Positions 1-10,463 of a stretch of DNA of 64,000 nt are shown one piece after another. Origin of the DNA: Lactuca virosa. Taxonomy: Eukaryota; Streptophyta; Magnoliopsida; Asterales; Asteraceae. The stretch lies in contig CAKMRJ010005745.1 in NCBI GenBank assembly GCA_928212115.1, forward strand, positions 217,523,953 through 217,587,952. Reading direction: 5' to 3'. The translations under genes and the position numbers were made by a program. Every line of letters starts with the position of its first letter. The stretch's first letter is position 1. The notes under the pieces are model-generated. The model saw only the letters and a list, made by a program, of their open reading frames with translations, was not told where the DNA came from and did no database searches.

Positions 1-615
1 TGAAAACTAAACTGCACAAATGGTCTCTGTGGTTTGCTTAAATTTGTCACTTTGGTCAAAAAGGTTTGGACTAGCACCAGCAGTCCAAAAGTTTGATTTT
101 GTTGCGAATTTGGTCCAATTTGCTTTGATTTTTTTTTATTATTACAGTTTTGCCCTTATTTTTTCTATTTTTTTTATAAATTTATAATTATCATAATTAA
201 AAATTAAACAAAAATAAAATAAAAACCTAAACTATAACCCCACATCCTTTTAATCTACAATCTCTCCCTCTACTATTCATTAAAACCACCGGTGCCACCG
301 CTGGAAACCGGTGCTACCGCCGGAAAACGGTGCCACCATTGTCAGCCAACGCCATCGTCAACGCCACCACCATCGTCTTCGTCGGCCAGCACCGCCATTA
401 CCCACAACAAATCCTTGTCGATTCCCAGCACCAGAGACCATCTTGTCACCTTCTTGGTACGTCTTCTTCATCGGAAACCATCTCCATAACCCCTATTTTC
501 GACAAAAACCATCAACAACTTCCTACCCTAGTGTTACCGACTTATCTCATCTAGATTAGGGTTTTCGGCGGAGAAGAAAGACGGTGGCGGTCTGAAACCT
601 TAACTCGTCGGATCA

Positions 616-3329
616 TGTAACGCCCGTGTTTCTAGGCTAAGCATTAATATTGACATAATAGTCTAGGTTAACCTTTGAAACTCATTTTGAAGAAATGAAA
701 AGGAATTATGTGAATATTATGTGAATTATGTGTTTTATACTTAATTATTAGGATTTAATTAATTAATAATAAAAATGAGCGTCGAAAATAAATATTAGAT
801 AAAGCCAATATTTATTAAAAAGTTGTAGTGGTCGTGACAAGGATTACGAATATATAAAGAATACCGAAAATCCAGTTTATAAACGAACAAGTTAGGACCT
901 GTCGAAGTTTCACGACAAAACCGGCACGGTGCCGAATGACGTAAAAAGTGAGTTTTTTGATAAACTACTTTTTAGCCTTAGTGATCTAAACGAAAGTCGT
1001 AGTGTTCGTTAAACCGAGAGTATGTATAAAAAGAACGTCCAAATCTGACTTCGTATGAGGAAGTTGTGATTTTTCTAAGTTTCAGCTTAGCAGTAGACAA
1101 CTAAAATCTTGAATTTTAGATCGGGTGATTTTTAGCCGACACAACCTAAACGAGAATCGAAGGTCTCGTCAATAGTAGTACAACGGTAAAAAGACAGATG
1201 AAAACGGACGTCGGATGAAGAAGTTATGAATTTTTAACGGATTTCCTGTCCCGGTCTGTTAAAAATAATAATATAAAAATTAAACTCAAAATTTGCCGAC
1301 GAAGTCTAAACGAAAGTTGTAGAACGTAATTTTACCTACGCGTGCATATAAAGAACGTAAAAAACGGAGCCCGTATGCGAAAGTTATGGATTTTAGAAGT
1401 TTGGGGCACAAAAATCGAGAATAATTGCGAAATCCGAGAAAAAATCGCATGGTTAGGATTCGGCCACGTCACCTCGCGTATGAACTCGCCCCGTGTTCCG
1501 ATCTGCTGACGAGTCTGAAGTGGTCCAATAAGAATCTGACGTGTGTGCCTTGGTGGCGAGCCCTCGCATCCGACGCGTGTCGCGATGACTCTCGCATCCG
1601 AGCCAGCTGCTTCGCTCCGCGGACGCCACATGCCTTCGCCTCCTGCTGCCTCGTGCCCTCGCTGCTGACTCACTCCTCTCGGCCGACCTTCGGACCTCTC
1701 TTATAAATAGAAGGGTTGCGAGATCTTCCGGCTACTTTTGGAAAATTCTCATTTTTCACCCCTTTTTCAATATTTTTATTATTTCCACTCCACTTCCCCG
1801 AAGCCCCGGTATTATACCAAACAAACCCCGAAACACGTCCCGGAGTGCCCAAGAAGCCCGAGAAATTTATCTTTTCGGTTTCGAAGTCCGACCCTCACAG
1901 AGCCCGGTTTTCAATAAAGCATCCCGGTTTTATCGAAAACGATTGTTTTAGGAAACGAAGTGTTGCCCGATTATCGTTAAATCAAGTGAGTGTATAGTCA
2001 CTTTCATCTTACACATAGATATGAAGTATTTTATGTAAAATACGTGCTATGTGTATATATGTTGTTTGTTTATTTGAGATGGATGCTAAATGAATGTTTT
2101 ATACATGTTTAAAATGATTTAAAATGTATATATATTTTATCTTCAAATATGTTGGATAAAACATGGGTAGATAAAGAATGAGGGATAAAAGTACAGTATA
2201 GATGTACGTTGGTAGCTATGAATTTAGTACAGTATAGATGTATGTTGGTAGCTATGGATTTAGTACGTTGGCAGCTATGGACTTAGTGCCTGTTGTATAA
2301 ACCTTGGCGACGATGTGACTTCGTGCCTGTTTGACATAAATTGCTGAGGAAAAGCAATGTTGTCACCCCGATGTTTGCCTTATTTGACATAAATTTCTGA
2401 GGAAAGCAATGTTGTCACCTTATTGGTTGTTTTATGCCAGGTTGTCTTGTTTGACATAAATTGCTGAGGAAAGCAATGTTGTCACCTTATTGGTTGTCTT
2501 GTTTGACATAAATTGCTGAGGAAAGCAATGTTGTCACCTTATTGGTTGTCTTGTTTGACATAAATTGTTGAGGAAAGCAATGTTGTCACCCCATTGGTTG
2601 TCTTATTTGACATAAATTGCTGAGGAAAGCAGTGTTGTCACCCCGATGGTTGCCTTATTTGACATAAATTGCTGAGGAAAGCAGTGTTGTCACCCCGATG
2701 GTTGCCTTATTTGACATAAATTGCTGAGGAAAGTAGTGTTGTCACCCGGATGGTTGCCTTATTTGACATAAATTGTTGAGGAACCCCCGAAGCAATGTTG
2801 TCCCCTAATGAAAATCCTTAGGCTAGTCCCTAGTGATAGTTGTTTTAGGGACGTAAGGTGAGATAAACGGAATGTAATTAGGGTTATTTTTGGTTGATGA
2901 AATTAATAAATTATTTGTTGATTGATGAACTTAAAAAGTTTATTATTTATTGTGGGTTGAAAACCCTATATGCTCACCAGGCACTTAAGCCTGACCCACT
3001 CAGCCTTTTTATCTTACAGGTAGTGGACCCCGAGCATAGTTGGATGATGATGAGAGAATTTTTGGATTATAGGCCAGTAGTTGTAATTAACTGTTGTAAG
3101 GCTTATAATGTCTTGTTTATGCTTTTGATCTGTATCGGAACATGACATCCCGAGGTTTCGATATAAAATGAAAATATATATTTCTTAAAGAAAGGTTTTG
3201 ATAAACTTTTTATCATGTTTTGTTTTGGGAACAAATTCCGCAACATCTTTTAAATGGATTACTCTGATTTTATTTTAAAAAACATAAACGAAATCGGTCT
3301 TTTCTGGCCATGAAATTGGGGATGTCACA
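616..3329 (+). mobile_element. Solo LTR (Ty3-type), inserted in the TIR element
   Basis: Begins TGTAACGCCC and ends GGGGATGTCACA (TG...CA) and is flanked by a perfect 5-bp target duplication, GATCA at 611-615 and 3330-3334. No internal region, primer site or second LTR is present, so it is a solo LTR left by LTR-LTR recombination. It is 2714 bp long. It holds a 52-bp minisatellite (2279-2810) and, near 2971-3020, a stretch with CTCACCAGGC. The terminal bases resemble those of the other Ty3 LTRs in the window (TGTA...GATGTTACA). Confidence 0.9.
2279..2810. repeat. 52-bp minisatellite inside the solo LTR
   Basis: The phrase TTTGACATAAATTGCTGAGG recurs with TTGACA at about 2331, 2383, 2451, 2503, 2555, 2607, 2659, 2711 and 2763. 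The spacing is 52 bp throughout except for one 68-bp interval. Units differ by few bases. Each unit also carries AAAGCAATGTTGTCACC or a close variant. Confidence 0.93.
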
Positions 3330-3469
3330 GATCAGAAAACCATAACTGGTTGTTGGATCTGAGAGAGACGAGACTTTCTGGAGAAGAAGCAAGAGACAGA
3401 GGCAACGTTTGTGGCTCGAGTTTCCAGACGAAGTTGTAGTCGAGTTGTGAAGATACCGACATTTACAGA

Positions 3470-5424
3470 TGTAACACCCATAAAAATCAAGCCAATTTAA
3501 AACATTTTAAAATCATTCAAAACCAATAATTATTAAAAATTTGTTTTCAAAATGGTTTCATGTCAGAGTACCCCATAATTAAATCATAAAAACATAAGGA
3601 GGTGCACAATCACGCCTTCGCCTTCCCGCGATAATTAGAAGTGCCTGAAACATAATCAACAACTGTAAGTCAGAAGCTTAGTGAGTTCCCCCAAAATACC
3701 AATGCCATACAAACCATATCAATATCATATAAACAAAAAACATGCATCATGAGCCATCAGCCTGACTGGACCGCCTCGCAGGGCCATCAGTCTATCTGGA
3801 CCACTCTCCGAGCCATCAGCACGTCTGGACCGCCTCTCAGGGCCTTCAGCCTATCTAGACCGCTCGTCGGTCCTTCGGCCTTACTATTATGCCATCCCGG
3901 GCCTATAGTCTATCCGGTCCGCCCCTGGGTATGTTGATCTTCAGCACAAAGCAGGTCCGCCTCAACCCAACCCCCAAAATCAAACAATCATGTGCACATA
4001 AATATCACACACTAGCATATATAACAGTCAAACCGATCTAACAGATCACTAATTATAACATCATCCTATATACCAGGATACTGACCTAACCGGTCACTAA
4101 CATAGCATTATCCTATATACCAGGATACCGACCTACCAGGTCACTAAGCACATCACCATCCTAACTACCAGGATGCAAATCAATAAGCATATCATGCAAT
4201 AAACCCGAATACAAATCTGATAATGGCCGACATTTGTGCCTTCGACCTTGTTAGTATAGTGAGGACAACTCACCTCGTAAGTAGCTCGGGATGATAAATG
4301 TCCAACTCCCCAAATACAGCTCCAAACTCAATCACCTACATCCACCAATGATCCACTTTCATAAATTCCCAAATTACTAAAATACCCCCAGAAGTCAAAC
4401 TGGTCACCCTTGGTCAAAGTCAAAGTCAACGGTCAAGGTCAACAGTCCATGTTGACCCAACTCGTCGAGTGTAGCCCACTGACTCATCGAGTTCTTCCAG
4501 AACTCGAGAAATTGTGAAAACCTTATTTGACTCGCTGAGTTTCCATATAACTCGTCGAGTCCATGCGGTGTCCAAATGGCGAGTTTCTAGACAACTCGCC
4601 GAGTCCATGCAGAAACCAAAAACGGCTAATCTTCATCTGACTCGTCGAGTTGACCATGTAACTCGTCGAGTCCCTTCAGTCAATATCTCATTCAGACGTT
4701 TTTAAGCTATCCAAAGCTCCAAATTGCAGATCTAGCCTCCTAGGGCATGGTTTCCACATAAAGTTGCAAACTTTACATACATGCAAGGTCCTACATGCCA
4801 AAAACCATGCTAAGGGAGAAGTTTTAGGTAAGGAGAAGGCCACAACTTGCTAAAGACTAGGACTTTATGGCTATAAGGGGCTAGAGGAGTCCAGATCTGA
4901 AGTTACAACTTCAGATCATGCTCAAAACCAAAAAAGACTCCATAACAAACTAGAAATATCCCTAAACCTTTGCATGAAGAGATCTAGCTAAAGAAAAGTC
5001 AAGGTAACGACTTGTTACCTTCAAGACGATGTTAAGATGAAGTAGAAATCAGATCCACAAGCTTCTCCTTGCTCCAAGCTCCTTAGACTTCAAGCTTTCT
5101 TCACAAAGTCCACCTTACAAGCTTCTTAACACACAAAAATGGAGAGTAGGCGTGATTAGGGTTTTCTGAGCTCAAGGGGGACGGTAAGGGAGTTAGAGGG
5201 AGGCTATTAACCCTTTAAATATGGTGTAAAACCCTGGAAATTAGGGTTTCATTTTTCAACTCCTACTCGTCGAGTTGGGGTCCTCCAACTCGTCGAGTAG
5301 ACCTCCTAAATCATGCGACCTGAATTGTTTCTACATGACGAGTTGGGGCATACAACTCGTCGAGTAAGTCTAAGAACATGACTATAAGCTTTAAATTTTT
5401 ATACTTGGGAGTCGGGGTGTTGCA
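3470..5424 (-). mobile_element. Solo LTR (Ty3-type) in reverse orientation
   Basis: Read on the minus strand it starts TGCAACACCCCGACTCC and ends ATGGGTGTTACA. On that strand it has the same layout as the other LTRs: a CGAGGTGAGTTG block (about 4267-4280 in window coordinates), tandem repeats at 3750-3930 and 4030-4180, and several paired ACTCGNCGAGT palindromes (for example 4640 with 4661, and 5265 with 5288). The flanks ACAGA (3465-3469) and ATATA (5425-5429) match at only 3 of 5 bases, so the target duplication is eroded or the ends are off by a base or two. Confidence 0.78.
3750..4185. repeat. Short tandem repeats within the reverse LTR
   Basis: Two blocks are visible. At 3750-3930, units of roughly 35 bp repeat GCCATCAG followed by CTGGACCGCC. 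At about 4030-4185, units of roughly 56 bp repeat CTATATACCAGGATAC and CGGTCACTAA. The LTRs at 19427, 26966 and 34521 have an equivalent block of GGTAGGTCAGCACCCCAGAA units in the same relative place, so this seems to be a conserved LTR feature. Confidence 0.8.
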
Positions 5425-6027
5425 ATATATCTAGAATGTCGTTGATTTTAAGGGTTTCCAGAAGAAACCCTTCGTCTTCTCCTTAAATCTATTACGTCGT
5501 CTCCTCCTTCCATCGTCAGAGCCCTTCGTTGGGGCTCAAAACCTACCGTTGGAGCCGCCTCTTACATCAAACCCTAGCATCGCCGCTTGTCATAGCAAAC
5601 CCTGGCGATGTTCTTCATATATCTCTCACAGGTCCGAGCTGGTTTAGGGTTTGCAAACCCTAGTTCCATACATATCTCTTTGTTTAAGTTGTTCTCCGAT
5701 TTACGGCAGCGGCGACGACTTCTAGTGGTGGTTGTTGTCATGATGCTACTGATGGGTAATGGTGTTGTTAAGTGGTGCACAGATAAAATGGAGGAGGGGT
5801 GAATAAATTTTACCTTTTCTTTTTTATTTGTTTTAATCAAAAATAATAAAAGAAAATAGAAAAAGAAAATACAAAGGGTAAAATCATCATTATAAAAATA
5901 TTCAAAGCAAATTGGACCAAATTCGCAACAAAGTCAAACTTTTGGACCACTGGTGCTAGTCCAAACCTTTGGACCAAAGTGGCAATTTTGAGCAAACCAT
6001 AGGGACCATTTGTGTAGTTTAGTCTCA

Positions 6028-6800
6028 ATCGCCCCTCCATCACCACCACCCCGTCATCACCTACGCCACCACCATTGTCACCATTACTTTTTAACCCTCG
6101 TTACGGTCCACGGAAGTTCCCTTTCCAAACAAAAGCATGTAACGTTTAAATTTAAGAAGAGATAGACTAGGTTTTTGGTATTCTTTTTAAGGAATTGTTT
6201 ACTTTCTATGCTCAAAACCTTTTTTACATTCAGAAATATGTCTAATAATGTTATTTTTTCCTTAAAATAATATAAACAAAAGGTCTCATTTATTAATAGT
6301 TAAGCCGACTTGGGCAATTGAAAAAAAATAGTGCAATGTATTACCTAGTTATGAAATATTGGTTGATTCTATAAAAGAATTTATATCTACTTTATACCTA
6401 TTCAAATAAACGAAACTTAAAAGTGTCTCCTTGACACGTGATAAACGAAACCTATAAATCTACTTTCACATATCTATTTTCTAGCATATCTCCTTGACAC
6501 GTGATATTTTTCTATGATTTCTATGATTCTCCTTTTTTTGATAACATGTCAACTTCAATTCAAATTTTGAAAATACAAAATTCTATAATAATAACATTTT
6601 CGAAATATATGCTAAAGTATTATAATTATTTTATTTAGCAAATTAATTCAGAATTACTTACTATCGACAATACATTGAATTTTTTTGATATTTATTATTT
6701 TTTCATCTATAAATAATTTTAGACATATCAGCTGTGGTTTTCAGAATTTATAACCTGTTTATTGATATTTAGAATGTTTCAAAATTAATCTATCATAAAA
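6028..6800. other. AT-rich intergenic DNA
   Basis: No open frame or family resemblance. The only structure seen is a short duplication: CTCCTTGACACGTGATA occurs at about 6427 and again at 6489, each near the phrase CTACTTTCACATATC or a close neighbour. The stretch ends at the 9-bp target duplication of the next element. Confidence 0.5.
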
Positions 6801-6809
6801 AAACTATTT

Positions 6810-7907
6810 GGGAAAATGACACATACGTCCTATGAAGTTTCTAGAGTTTACTCTTTTAGTCACTTAACCTTTTAAGTGGCTTTTTAAGGGAACATATTTG
6901 GTTTTGTCGGGTCCAATATGTCCTTTTTGAGAAAACGAAGGGGTAACCCGGTTACCCCTTATGTCAGCTCATTTATTTTTATATTTTAATAAATTAAAAA
7001 AACTAAAAGGTCTCACAACATCTCTCTCTCTCTCTCTCCCCCCCCTCTAACATCTCTCTCGACCTCAACACTACTCTCTCTAACTTCTATATCTCTCCCT
7101 TACCCTCCTCTTATTTTCTCAACTTAAATCAACCTTGCTCCACCATTTCCATCACCTTCTTCCTCACTGGAATCCACCATCGTCTGCCATAGAACCACCG
7201 TAGCCCCACCCCAAACAACCTTGATATATGCACCTTCTTTTCTATTCGATCACCGCTGGATTGGGAAGGTGGAAGCAGCGGAGCTACTGTGGTACGACCA
7301 CTCGTCGCCGCTGCTGTGGTGGGTGGTACCCATCATCACCGGTGATATTCAACACCCATCACTCTCTAACAGGTGACGACGAGAAGAGAGTAATGGCGAT
7401 GAGGAGCTCGCCGGAGGAGACCCGTAGAACTACTCTTCTTAATTTTCGACCTAAACACCTCCAAAACAGAAAAACAACAGAATAAGGAACTATATATAAC
7501 TGTTTAGGACCGAACCCATCACCGGGACCATCTCGTCGAAACTGTTCATGTCACCGGCCACCATGGCAGGTGTTGACTGTTCTTGGAAATTTTTTAATGA
7601 GTTATGAACAGAAAAGAAAAGGGGTTACCTAAGATTGATGGAGGAGTAAGGAAAAATGATTGGAAGCTGCTTGAAGGTCGAAAAGAGATGAAGACAGAAG
7701 GGAAAATGGTGATTCTCGCAGATTCTCCTTCTCCGGTGAACAATACTGACGGTTCTGTTTGCGGTCGGAGGCTTGCTTCAACTGGCCATGACGGTGGTTT
7801 GGTGGTGATTGGATAAGTCTGCCATCAAAATAGAAGGGAGACGAGAGGATGGGCTGAAGAAGGCAACAACTTTGGTTGTTGTTGGGTTTTTTCTGGTGAT
7901 CAGGAGG

Positions 7908-7981
<74 letters not shown>

Positions 7982-8152
7982 GGGGTGGGCCCCAAGTTTT
8001 GTCTATGTGTCCCCTAAACCGGCTAAAACAAGTAAATGAGACTAAAAAGACATGTTGCCTACAACTTGGTTCATTCATAAAGCCACGAAAAATTTTAAGT
8101 GACTAAAAGAGTCAACCGTAAACAATTCGTAGGCTATACATGTCATTTTTCC
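6810..8152. mobile_element. Mutator-like non-autonomous element with 9-bp target duplication
   Basis: The ends are inverted: GGGAAAATGACA at 6810 and TGTCATTTTTCC ending at 8152. Homology continues inward, with ACTCTTTTAGTCACTTAA at about 6850 and its reverse complement at about 8095. The element is bounded by a perfect 9-bp duplication, AAACTATTT, at 6801-6809 and 8153-8161. Nine-base duplications with long TIRs are typical of Mutator-like elements. The body has CT/GA tracts and translatable but low-complexity stretches; I see no transposase. The ends match the element at 9207-10359, so both belong to one family. Confidence 0.9.
7912..7982. repeat. GA microsatellite
   Basis: About 70 bases of GA repeats with a few interruptions (AGAAGAGAG), inside the Mutator-like element. 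A matching CT tract lies near its other end at about 7022-7038. Long Arg-Glu and Ser-Leu reading frames across it are artefacts of the repeat. Confidence 0.95.
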
Positions 8153-8161
8153 AAACTATTT

Positions 8162-8540
8162 TTATTAGTAAAGATGGTAGTGGCACATCCGCACATGTAG
8201 GTAATGATGGGGAAAATGTAAGGTTAACGTCTAGAAATAAAGTTCAGATGTTTTTTACTTAACTTTATTTTATTATCTATATTTATTGATTAATTGATGA
8301 TAAAGTGGTTGTAGGTGTTTTGACGCGGATAACTGAAGATGGAATCTTTTCAACGTACAATTCAAGGTATGTGGTAAATTATGTATATTGCCATTTATTG
8401 CTTTAGACCATAATTTCATTAATTACGAGTAAAAACGAATTACGTCATTTAGCAATTCTAACTGAAAGTGTAAAAGATGAAAATCAGGCTTCTTGAGTAA
8501 TATTTTTTTTTTGGAAATTACAAAGTTTTTTTTTTTTTGG
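8162..8540. other. Intergenic DNA without recognisable features
   Basis: AT-rich DNA between the Mutator-like element and the LINE tail. No repeats or convincing reading frame were seen. Confidence 0.5.
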
Positions 8541-8544
8541 AAAT

Positions 8545-8553
8545 TACAAATAT

Positions 8554-8587
<34 letters not shown>

Positions 8588-9030
8588 ATATATATATATT
8601 ATTAATATATATTATAATATATATATATATATATAAGTAAAAAGAAAGAGCTAACACCCAGCTTAGAAAGGAACTAAGAAGAAGCCAGCAACAAAAAAAC
8701 ATAAAAATATGGGGGAGTATCCACTCGCCCCAATTACACCTGTCACTTATAAATCTACATTTATACCAAAGAAAAGAAACCGACATAACATCATCAACAA
8801 TCTTCACATGAGAAATGTATATATTGTTGAACACATTCTCATTCCTCGCTTTCCACATACACCATAGAAAGCAGCAAAACATGGTGACTGTTTTGAGCCG
8901 TTTCATGGGGCAATTCCCCCAATTTGCAACGAAGTTTAGGAATTCTGAAACACTTACAAATTGTTGCATCGGTATGTCATACCACTCGAGGATCCATTCT
9001 AGAGCATTACATGCCCTAACACAAAGTTAG
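8545..9030 (-). pseudogene. 5'-truncated LINE, C-terminal end of the reverse transcriptase ORF
   Basis: On the minus strand a frame running from about 9025 down to 8650 encodes a sequence with the pattern of the C-terminal zinc-binding region of plant LINE reverse transcriptases: a Trp-rich stretch, then CMWKARNENVFNN, then DDVMSVSFLWYK and a final WGEW. It is followed by a short 3' UTR and then by an imperfect TA tract (about 8550-8635), the expected position for a LINE tail. The rest of the element is absent, as is usual for 5'-truncated insertions. Target duplications were not resolved. Confidence 0.72.
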
Positions 9031-9206
9031 TGGTCTATTTGAAAAAATAGGACTTGATATGACCTAAACGCTTTTAAGATTTATCAAACATCATTTTGTG
9101 TAAAAATAAAAGAAAAAAGAGAGTTCAAGAGAGATTTGTGTGAAATCAAATGAAAGAGCAAAAAGAATTTGGAATTTTGATATTGTATGTTTAGTTGGAT
9201 ATTATT

Positions 9207-10359
9207 GGGAAAATGACGCAACGGCCCTACTATGTTTTGTGACTTTATGAATTCAGTCTCTAAAGTTATTTTCTTGCCCTCTAAGGGAACACCCCTTGAA
9301 TTCGTTGTGTTGTTGTTGTTGTCCTCCCTCCATTTTCTTCAGTTTCAAGCGAGAAAACCTCCACCGGACCCACTGCTGGAATCAGAAGAGAAGTAGCCTT
9401 GTTGCTTTTGTGTTTCTCCTTCTTCGAACTAATCAAGCACCGGAGGTGCTCCTCTTTTTCTTCTTGCCTTCGGTCGTTCTTTTTCTTCCGATCAGCCAAG
9501 GAATTGAAGACCCAAACATTCAATTTACATGCACACCAGTGTTTGATGAAATGCTTGAATTAAATATTTTCTTCAACAAGTTTGTATTCATTATAAATTC
9601 ATGTATGGAATGAGTGGGTTGATTTATGTTAAAACAACCACCTCAGGTTTGAAGGGCAAACATTGAGAGAGGTTTACTTAAACTCTCGATCAACTCATCT
9701 TCTCACCTGAAACACTCTCTTTTCTTCTCTATTTTTTTTTACTAAGAAAGACACCACCTGGAGGTGAGTTTTCTGGTGAACAAAAGAGGCAGCAGCCTCT
9801 CCTCTTCTACCTCTCTTTTTTGAAAAATAAAGCAACCAAAAACCACCTGGATCCCTCATCTTTCTACTTTCCCTCTCTCTCATTGTTTCTACCCAAAACA
9901 GAAAAGAAGAAGAAGCAAGGAGGCTACCGCAGTACCCCCCCCCCCCCGCTCACTTATTGTTGCTGCTTGTTTTGATGCCCTCTAACCAGCTGCCTCCATC
10001 CACTTCGCGTTCCTGATGTCGGATCAGAAAAAAAAAGCAACGAGGAAGCTGCCGGAGCAGCCCCTCGGTACTAGCCATTGTCGACAACCTCACCTGTTGT
10101 CACCTTCGTGTTTCTTTTCCTGTGAGAGAGAGAGATGATGATGGGAGAGGGTGAACTCTCATTTAATAAGAAACGCTCTTATCTAGGATTTCATCTAGTG
10201 ACATAGCAAAGGTGTAACCAATTTACCCCTTCAAAATTTCAAAAGGGACCTTTTAAACCCGACAAAAACAACTTTGTTCCCTTAGAGGGCAAGAAAATAA
10301 CTTTATGAACTGAATGCGTAAAGTCTCAAAACATAGTAGGGTCGCTGCATCATTTTCCC
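9207..10359. mobile_element. Mutator-like non-autonomous element, sister of 6810-8152
   Basis: Inverted ends: GGGAAAATGACGCAACG at 9207 and its near reverse complement finishing TCATTTTCCC at 10359. Inside them TTATTTTCTTGCCCTCTAA recurs in reverse near 10280. The flanks are GATATTATT (9198-9206) and GACATTATT (10360-10368), a 9-bp duplication matching at 8 of 9 bases. The body carries CT-rich tracts and a C run at about 9937-9948. No transposase is visible. The short open frames inside have no recognisable domains. Confidence 0.88.
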
Positions 10360-10463
10360 GACATTATTTTATGCTTAATTTTTTTTATATAATTATTATA
10401 TTTTTCATATACAAAAATTTCGGTTACTGTTTTAGTAAATAGGGATCCTATATATACTGTTAG

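Larger units (their letters stand above)
1..6027. mobile_element. Mutator-like TIR element, non-autonomous, host of two nested solo LTRs
   Basis: The first ~155 bases reappear as a reverse complement at about 5876-6027 (shared words such as TTGGTCCAATTTGCTTTGA and GGTTTGGACTAGCACCAG), so this is a long-TIR DNA element. Removing the nested LTRs at 616-3329 and 3470-5424 leaves about 1.36 kb of element body, with no recognisable transposase. The left edge coincides with the window start, so the target duplication cannot be checked. The terminal sequence resembles that of the element at 46785-48382 (both have AAACTGCA followed by GTCTCTGTGG), so they probably form one family. Assignment to the Mutator-like superfamily rests on TIR length and on that relative, and is inference. 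Confidence 0.75.

Noticed and set aside
2279..2810. CRISPR-like regular repeats
   Set aside because: Units are contiguous 52-bp repeats without unique spacers, in plant DNA inside an LTR; a minisatellite.
7629..8106. Open frames on both strands rich in Arg-Glu or Ser-Leu repeats
   Set aside because: They are translations of the GA microsatellite inside a Mutator-like element, with no domain or codon signal outside it.
8544..8640. TA tract at 8.55 kb as another TA-microsatellite insertion site like 48.5-52.1 kb
   Set aside because: It lies at the 3' end of a LINE fragment and has no inverted-repeat element beside it; better explained as the LINE tail.
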